From the NCBI GenBank assembly GCA_050743625.1, contig JBOGED010000194.1:1-8029 (forward strand): a stretch of DNA of 8,029 bases, written 5' to 3'. Numbering within the stretch: the stretch's first letter is position 1; each line of letters opens with the position of its first letter. Source of the stretch: JBOGED01 sp050743625. Lineage in GTDB: Bacteria; Actinomycetota; Nitriliruptoria; Euzebyales; Egibacteraceae. Positions 5,433 to 8,029 of this stretch are shown here, one piece after another. The notes below the pieces were generated by a model. The model saw only the letters and a program-made list of their open reading frames with translations. It made no database searches and had not been told where the DNA came from. The translations under genes were made by a program, and so were the position numbers.

Positions 5433-6276
5433 ATGGAAGACGGACTGCTCCCTATCGGGATGTTCTCTCGCGCCGCCTCGCTGTCGGTCAAGACACTACG
5501 CGCCTATCACGAGGCGGGGATCCTGGTGCCGGCACGGGTCGATCCCCGCACCGGGTACCGGAGCTACGCGGCGGACCAGCTTGCCGACGCAGCGGTCGTC
5601 GTACGGCTCCGGGCGCTCGACCTTCCGCTGGAGAAGGTGCGAGAGGTCCTGCACGGCAGGGACCCGGAGCTGACCCGGCGGATCCTGGCCAGCCACCAGG
5701 TGTCGATGCAGGAGCGGCTCGGCAGAGACCGAGCGGATCGTCGCGGAGCTCCAGTCCGGCCTCGCTCCGATCACGCACACACCGGCGCACGTGCGCTACG
5801 AGCAGGCCCGGGACACCGTGCGGATCTCCGGTGTGATCGCCCCACCCGAGTTCGGGCCATGGCTGGACTGGGCGTACGGGCGGCTCAGCGCCCTCCTCGA
5901 CAGCGCGGGCGTCACGCCGGACGGGCCAGCGGGAGCGCTGTACGGCGCCGAGATCGTCGACGACGGCCTCGAACAGGTGGAGGCGTTTTTTCCCGTGGCG
6001 AGCCCGTTTGCGATCTCGGACCTCCAGCGAGAGATCTCGCTGGGAGAAGTGCCTGCGGCGTGGGTGGCCGTCTTGGTCCATACCGGCGACTACGAGTCAA
6101 TCGACGCCTCATACCGGGCGCTCGGCGCTTGGGTGGCCAGGAACGCCGATCATGCCGGCGAGCGGGTGCGTGAGTGGTATTTGGTCGGCCCGTCCGACGT
6201 TGACGACCCCAAGGAGTACCGGACCGAGATCGCGTGGCCGATCACACAGACAATCGAACTAACAGGAGGCACGTGA
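5433..6276 (+). pseudogene. MerR family regulator with GyrI-like effector-binding domain (frameshifted)
   Basis: The N-terminal part reads LPIGMFSRAASLSVKTLRAY as the HTH (about 6-25), GILVPARVDPRTGYRSY as the wing, and a dimerisation helix from about 60. Downstream, in another frame from about 5722, come AETERIVAELQSGLAPI, VRYEQARDTVRISGVI and a GyrI/BmrR-type ligand domain ending EYRTEIAWPI. The two halves join if one G of GG at 5721-5722 is dropped, giving 280 residues, the usual size for BmrR/BltR-like regulators. As written, the first frame runs on to a stop at 6171-6173 with a nonsense tail. Such proteins bind hydrophobic or cationic drugs. The stop overlaps the VOC start (TGATG). An authentic mutation and a sequencing error are both possible; no slippery site argues for programmed shifting. 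Confidence 0.82.
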
Positions 6277-6621
6277 TGGCACTTCGACTGGGCAATGTGA
6301 CCCTCGATTGCGCTGACACCAAGGCCGTGGCGAGCTTCTGGTCAGCCGCCTTGGACCGGCCGATCGACGAGGGGGCAACCGAATGGGTCACGATGATCGG
6401 CTACCACGACGAGACCCAGACGGCCTGGTTCTTCATCAAGGTGCCCGAGGGGCAAGGCGGTCAAGAACCGTATGCACGTCGACCTCTACGCGGACGACCG
6501 TGAGGTCGAGGTGGCGCGGCTCGTGGCGCTGGGCGCGCAGCGCCGCGGGGACTATGACGAGTACGGCCATCAATGGACGACCTTGCTCGACGTCGAAGGC
6601 AACGAGTTCTGCGTCGGGTGA
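6276..6621 (+). pseudogene. VOC family (glyoxalase/bleomycin-resistance fold) protein, frameshifted
   Basis: AGGAGG (6264-6269) precedes ATG 6276. The protein begins MALRLGNVTLDCADTKAVAS, a typical VOC opening, and reaches AWFFIKVPEG before the frame fails and stops at 6503. In the next frame it continues KNRMHVDLYADDREVEVARL, then RRGDYDEYGHQWTTLLDVEG and NEFCVG, the normal VOC C-terminus, ending at TGA 6619-6621. Removing one G from the GGGG run at 6449-6452 gives VPEGKAVKNRMHVDL, the canonical family sequence, and a 114-residue protein of normal length. The corrected protein could be a glyoxalase-like lyase, thiol transferase or antibiotic-binding protein; the substrate cannot be told. It overlaps both operon neighbours (TGATG and GTGA), implying translational coupling. 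Confidence 0.82.
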
Positions 6622-7325
6622 GCTCCCCAGAGGCAGGTCCCGGTTTCGCGCTGTTCGGCACGGCGATCGGACAGTGCGCGATCGCATGGGATCACCGCGG
6701 CGTCACCGCCGTCCAACTGCCCGAGGCCGCCGAGCCGGCAACGCGTGCTCGGATACTCCAGCGGGTTCCCGACGCCCGCCTGGCCACGCCGTCGCAAGAA
6801 GCGCGGCGGGCAGTCGACGGGATCGTCTCGCTCCTCGACGGCGAGGCGACCGATCTCTCCTTCGTCCGGCTCGATATGCACGCGGTGCCCCCGTTTCACC
6901 GGCGCGTGTACGAGATCGCGCGCACCATCCCCGCCGGCTCGACGTTGACCTACGGCGAGGTCGCGGCACGGCTCGGCGCCACCAGCGCCGCGCGCGCCGT
7001 CGGGCAGGCGCTCGGCAGGAACCCCTTCCCGATCGTCGTGCCATGCCACCGCGTCCTGGCGGCTGGCGGCAAGGTGGGTGGCTTCTCGGCGAACGGCGGC
7101 GCCGCGACGAAGCTCCGGCTTCTGGAGATCGAGGGTGCCCGCCCGGCGCCGCTGGGCGACGGCGACGGCGCGTTCGGCTTCGATCCACTGGTCGCGGTCG
7201 AGCGGTTACGCGCCGCCGACCCAGGGCTCGCGCGGCTCATGGACCGCATCGGGCCGTTCGACCTGACACTCGAGACGACGCCGAGCATCTTCGCCGCGCT
7301 CGCGAAGGCGATCGTCTACCAGTAG
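6618..7325 (+). CDS. ogt: O6-alkylguanine-DNA alkyltransferase domain of an Ogt-AlkA fusion, ended by an in-frame TAG
   Basis: GTG 6618 overlaps the VOC stop (GTGA), giving an N-terminus MSSPEAGPGFALFGTAIGQC. The Ogt domain (about 1-170) is complete: FHRRVYEIARTIPAGSTLTY, then GEVAARLGATSAARAVGQAL, NPFPIVVPCHRVL with acceptor C143, and GGFSANGGAATKLRLLEIEG. It removes alkyl groups from O6-guanine by suicidal transfer to that Cys. The frame does not stop there but runs through a short linker into the start of an AlkA-type domain (FGFDPLVAVERLRAADPGLA to SIFAALAKAIVYQ). The TAG at 7323-7325 replaces the second Gln of the family motif IVYQQLSGKAA, a single C-to-T change from CAG. The visible product is 235 residues: a whole transferase with an unfinished glycosylase tail. 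Confidence 0.85.
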   Translation: MSSPEAGPGFALFGTAIGQCAIAWDHRGVTAVQLPEAAEPATRARILQRVPDARLATPSQEARRAVDGIVSLLDGEATDLSFVRLDMHAVPPFHRRVYEIARTIPAGSTLTYGEVAARLGATSAARAVGQALGRNPFPIVVPCHRVLAAGGKVGGFSANGGAATKLRLLEIEGARPAPLGDGDGAFGFDPLVAVERLRAADPGLARLMDRIGPFDLTLETTPSIFAALAKAIVYQ

Positions 7326-7783
7326 CTGAGCGGGAAGGCCGCGGCGACGATCTACTCGCGGATGTGTGCCGTCTTTCGGGAAGCTCCCACCGCCGACGAG
7401 CTCCTCCACGCCAGCGACGAGCAGCTCCGGGCCGCGGGGGTCTCGCGCTCAAAGATCCTCTCGCTGCGCGACCTCGCGCGAAGGACCGCTGCTGGAGAGC
7501 TCCCTCGCTCACCCAGGTGCGCCACATGGACGACGACGAGATCGTGGAGCAGCTCACCACGGTGCGTGGCATCGGTCGGTGGACGGCGGAGATGTTCCTC
7601 ATCTTCCGCCTCGGCAGGCCGGATGTCCTGCCTCTCGACGACCTGGGAATCCGCAAGGGCTTCGCGATCGCCTTCGGCGGCGACGGCCCGCCCGAGCGCC
7701 AGGTGGTCGAGGCGCGTGGAACGAGGTGGCGGCCATACCGCACGGTTGCCAGCTGGTATCTCTGGCGTGCGGCCGAGTCCTAG
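7326..7783 (+). pseudogene. AlkA-type 3-methyladenine DNA glycosylase part of the Ogt fusion (interrupted)
   Basis: Immediately after the TAG the same frame continues LSGKAAATIYSRMCAVFREA and RAAGVSRSKILSLRDLARR up to GELP (about 7502), then fails. The next frame carries MDDDEIVEQLTTVRGIGRWT, AEMFLIFRLGRPDVLPLDDL and GIRKG, ending RWRPYRTVASWYLWRAAES at TAG 7781-7783. This is the HhH-GPD core: helix-hairpin-helix VRGIGRWTAEM, with the catalytic Asp the second D of PLDD. One C missing from the CCC run at 7502-7504 explains the shift. With that and the TAG corrected, 6618-7783 is one 388-codon fusion. There is no start or gap between the domains, so the fusion is the original state. No plausible separate start exists for this part. 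Confidence 0.82.
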
Positions 7784-8029
7784 TGGGAGTGGGAGACGGG
7801 GGCGAAGCGGTTGGCCTTGGGCTGGCCGCACAGGTCCGCGACGCGGTCGTAGACGCACGCGGTCAGCTCGCGGCGGTCGCGTGGCAGCAGTCCGACGGGG
7901 GGGATGGGCTTACTGAAGTGCACTTGGAGGAGCCCTGGCTGGGGGCGTCGCCAGGAGGGGCGTTGGCCGCGGGGCCAGACCTCGGCGGTCCCCACCAACC
8001 CCACCGGGACCACCGGGACGCCCGAGGAC
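7780..8029 (-). CDS. PlsC-type lysophospholipid / 1-acylglycerol-3-phosphate acyltransferase, C-terminal part
   Basis: Only the last 82 residues are in the window; the gene continues beyond the right edge. The visible part reads GVPVVPVGLVGTAEVWPRG, then a basic RPSWRRP, LLQVHFSKPIPP and RRELTACVYDRVADLCGQ. This is the usual C-terminal end of PlsC-like acyltransferases, after the catalytic HX4D and EGTR motifs, which would lie outside. Members acylate lysophosphatidate or related lipids at the inner membrane face. The GTG at 8013 is internal, since the conserved GVPVVPVGLVGT strand is read through from the edge. The stop codon (TAG, 7782-7780) lies within the same CTAG as the stop of the convergent alkA part. 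Confidence 0.75.
   Translation of the reverse strand, partial: SSGVPVVPVGLVGTAEVWPRGQRPSWRRPQPGLLQVHFSKPIPPVGLLPRDRRELTACVYDRVADLCGQPKANRFAPVSHSH

Noticed and set aside
5715..5735. Programmed frameshifting in the merR gene
   Set aside because: No slippery heptamer or downstream structure stands out, and two neighbouring genes have similar indels, so mutation or read error is simpler.
6383..7500. 466-codon frame 6383-7783 as one protein
   Set aside because: Only the end from about 7502 is real AlkA sequence; the rest is an Arg-rich shadow of the VOC and ogt genes.
7362..7916. 184-codon frame as a separate glycosylase gene starting at ATG 7362
   Set aside because: The conserved domain begins upstream of the TAG, and after about 7502 this frame is no longer AlkA-like.

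Overview
The window is high-GC DNA with GTG starts, purine-rich ribosome-binding sites, 1-4 bp gene overlaps and little intergenic space. The gene set (an Lrp-type regulator divergent from lat, and an Ogt domain joined to an AlkA glycosylase) points to an actinomycete. The genus cannot be named from the sequence alone.

Layout. Positions 1-334 hold no convincing gene but carry structured repeats: a pair of 39-bp direct repeats, one of which folds into a nearly perfect 16-bp hairpin, bracketed by a 12-bp inverted repeat. Positions 335-904 (minus) encode a Uma2-family PD-(D/E)XK nuclease-like protein. Positions 960-3832 (minus) are a two-gene operon with an ATGA overlap: lat (L-lysine 6-aminotransferase), then an ALDH7-like L-piperideine-6-carboxylate / aminoadipate-semialdehyde dehydrogenase. 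Together they should convert L-lysine to L-2-aminoadipate. Divergent from lat is an Lrp/AsnC regulator (3975-4451), and the shared 142-bp gap contains two dyads that could be operators. A strong palindrome (4429-4470) has the regulator's stop codon in its loop. A class I SAM-dependent methyltransferase (4503-5210) and a 50-residue single-pass membrane protein (5237-5389) follow.

Positions 5394-7783 (plus) form a compact, translationally coupled operon. A textbook MerR-type promoter/operator is followed by a MerR regulator with a GyrI-like effector domain, a small VOC (glyoxalase-fold) protein and an Ogt-AlkA fusion (O6-alkylguanine transferase plus 3-methyladenine glycosylase). The likely theme is sensing of electrophiles or alkylating agents, detoxification and DNA repair. 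As written, all three genes are broken: one apparent 1-nt insertion in merR, one in the VOC gene, and a TAG plus a 1-nt deletion in the ogt-alkA gene. Correcting these restores canonical full-length proteins, so the lesions are either very recent mutations or sequencing/assembly errors. The 3' end of a plsC-type acyltransferase gene (minus) enters from the right edge and converges on alkA, the two stop codons sharing one CTAG.
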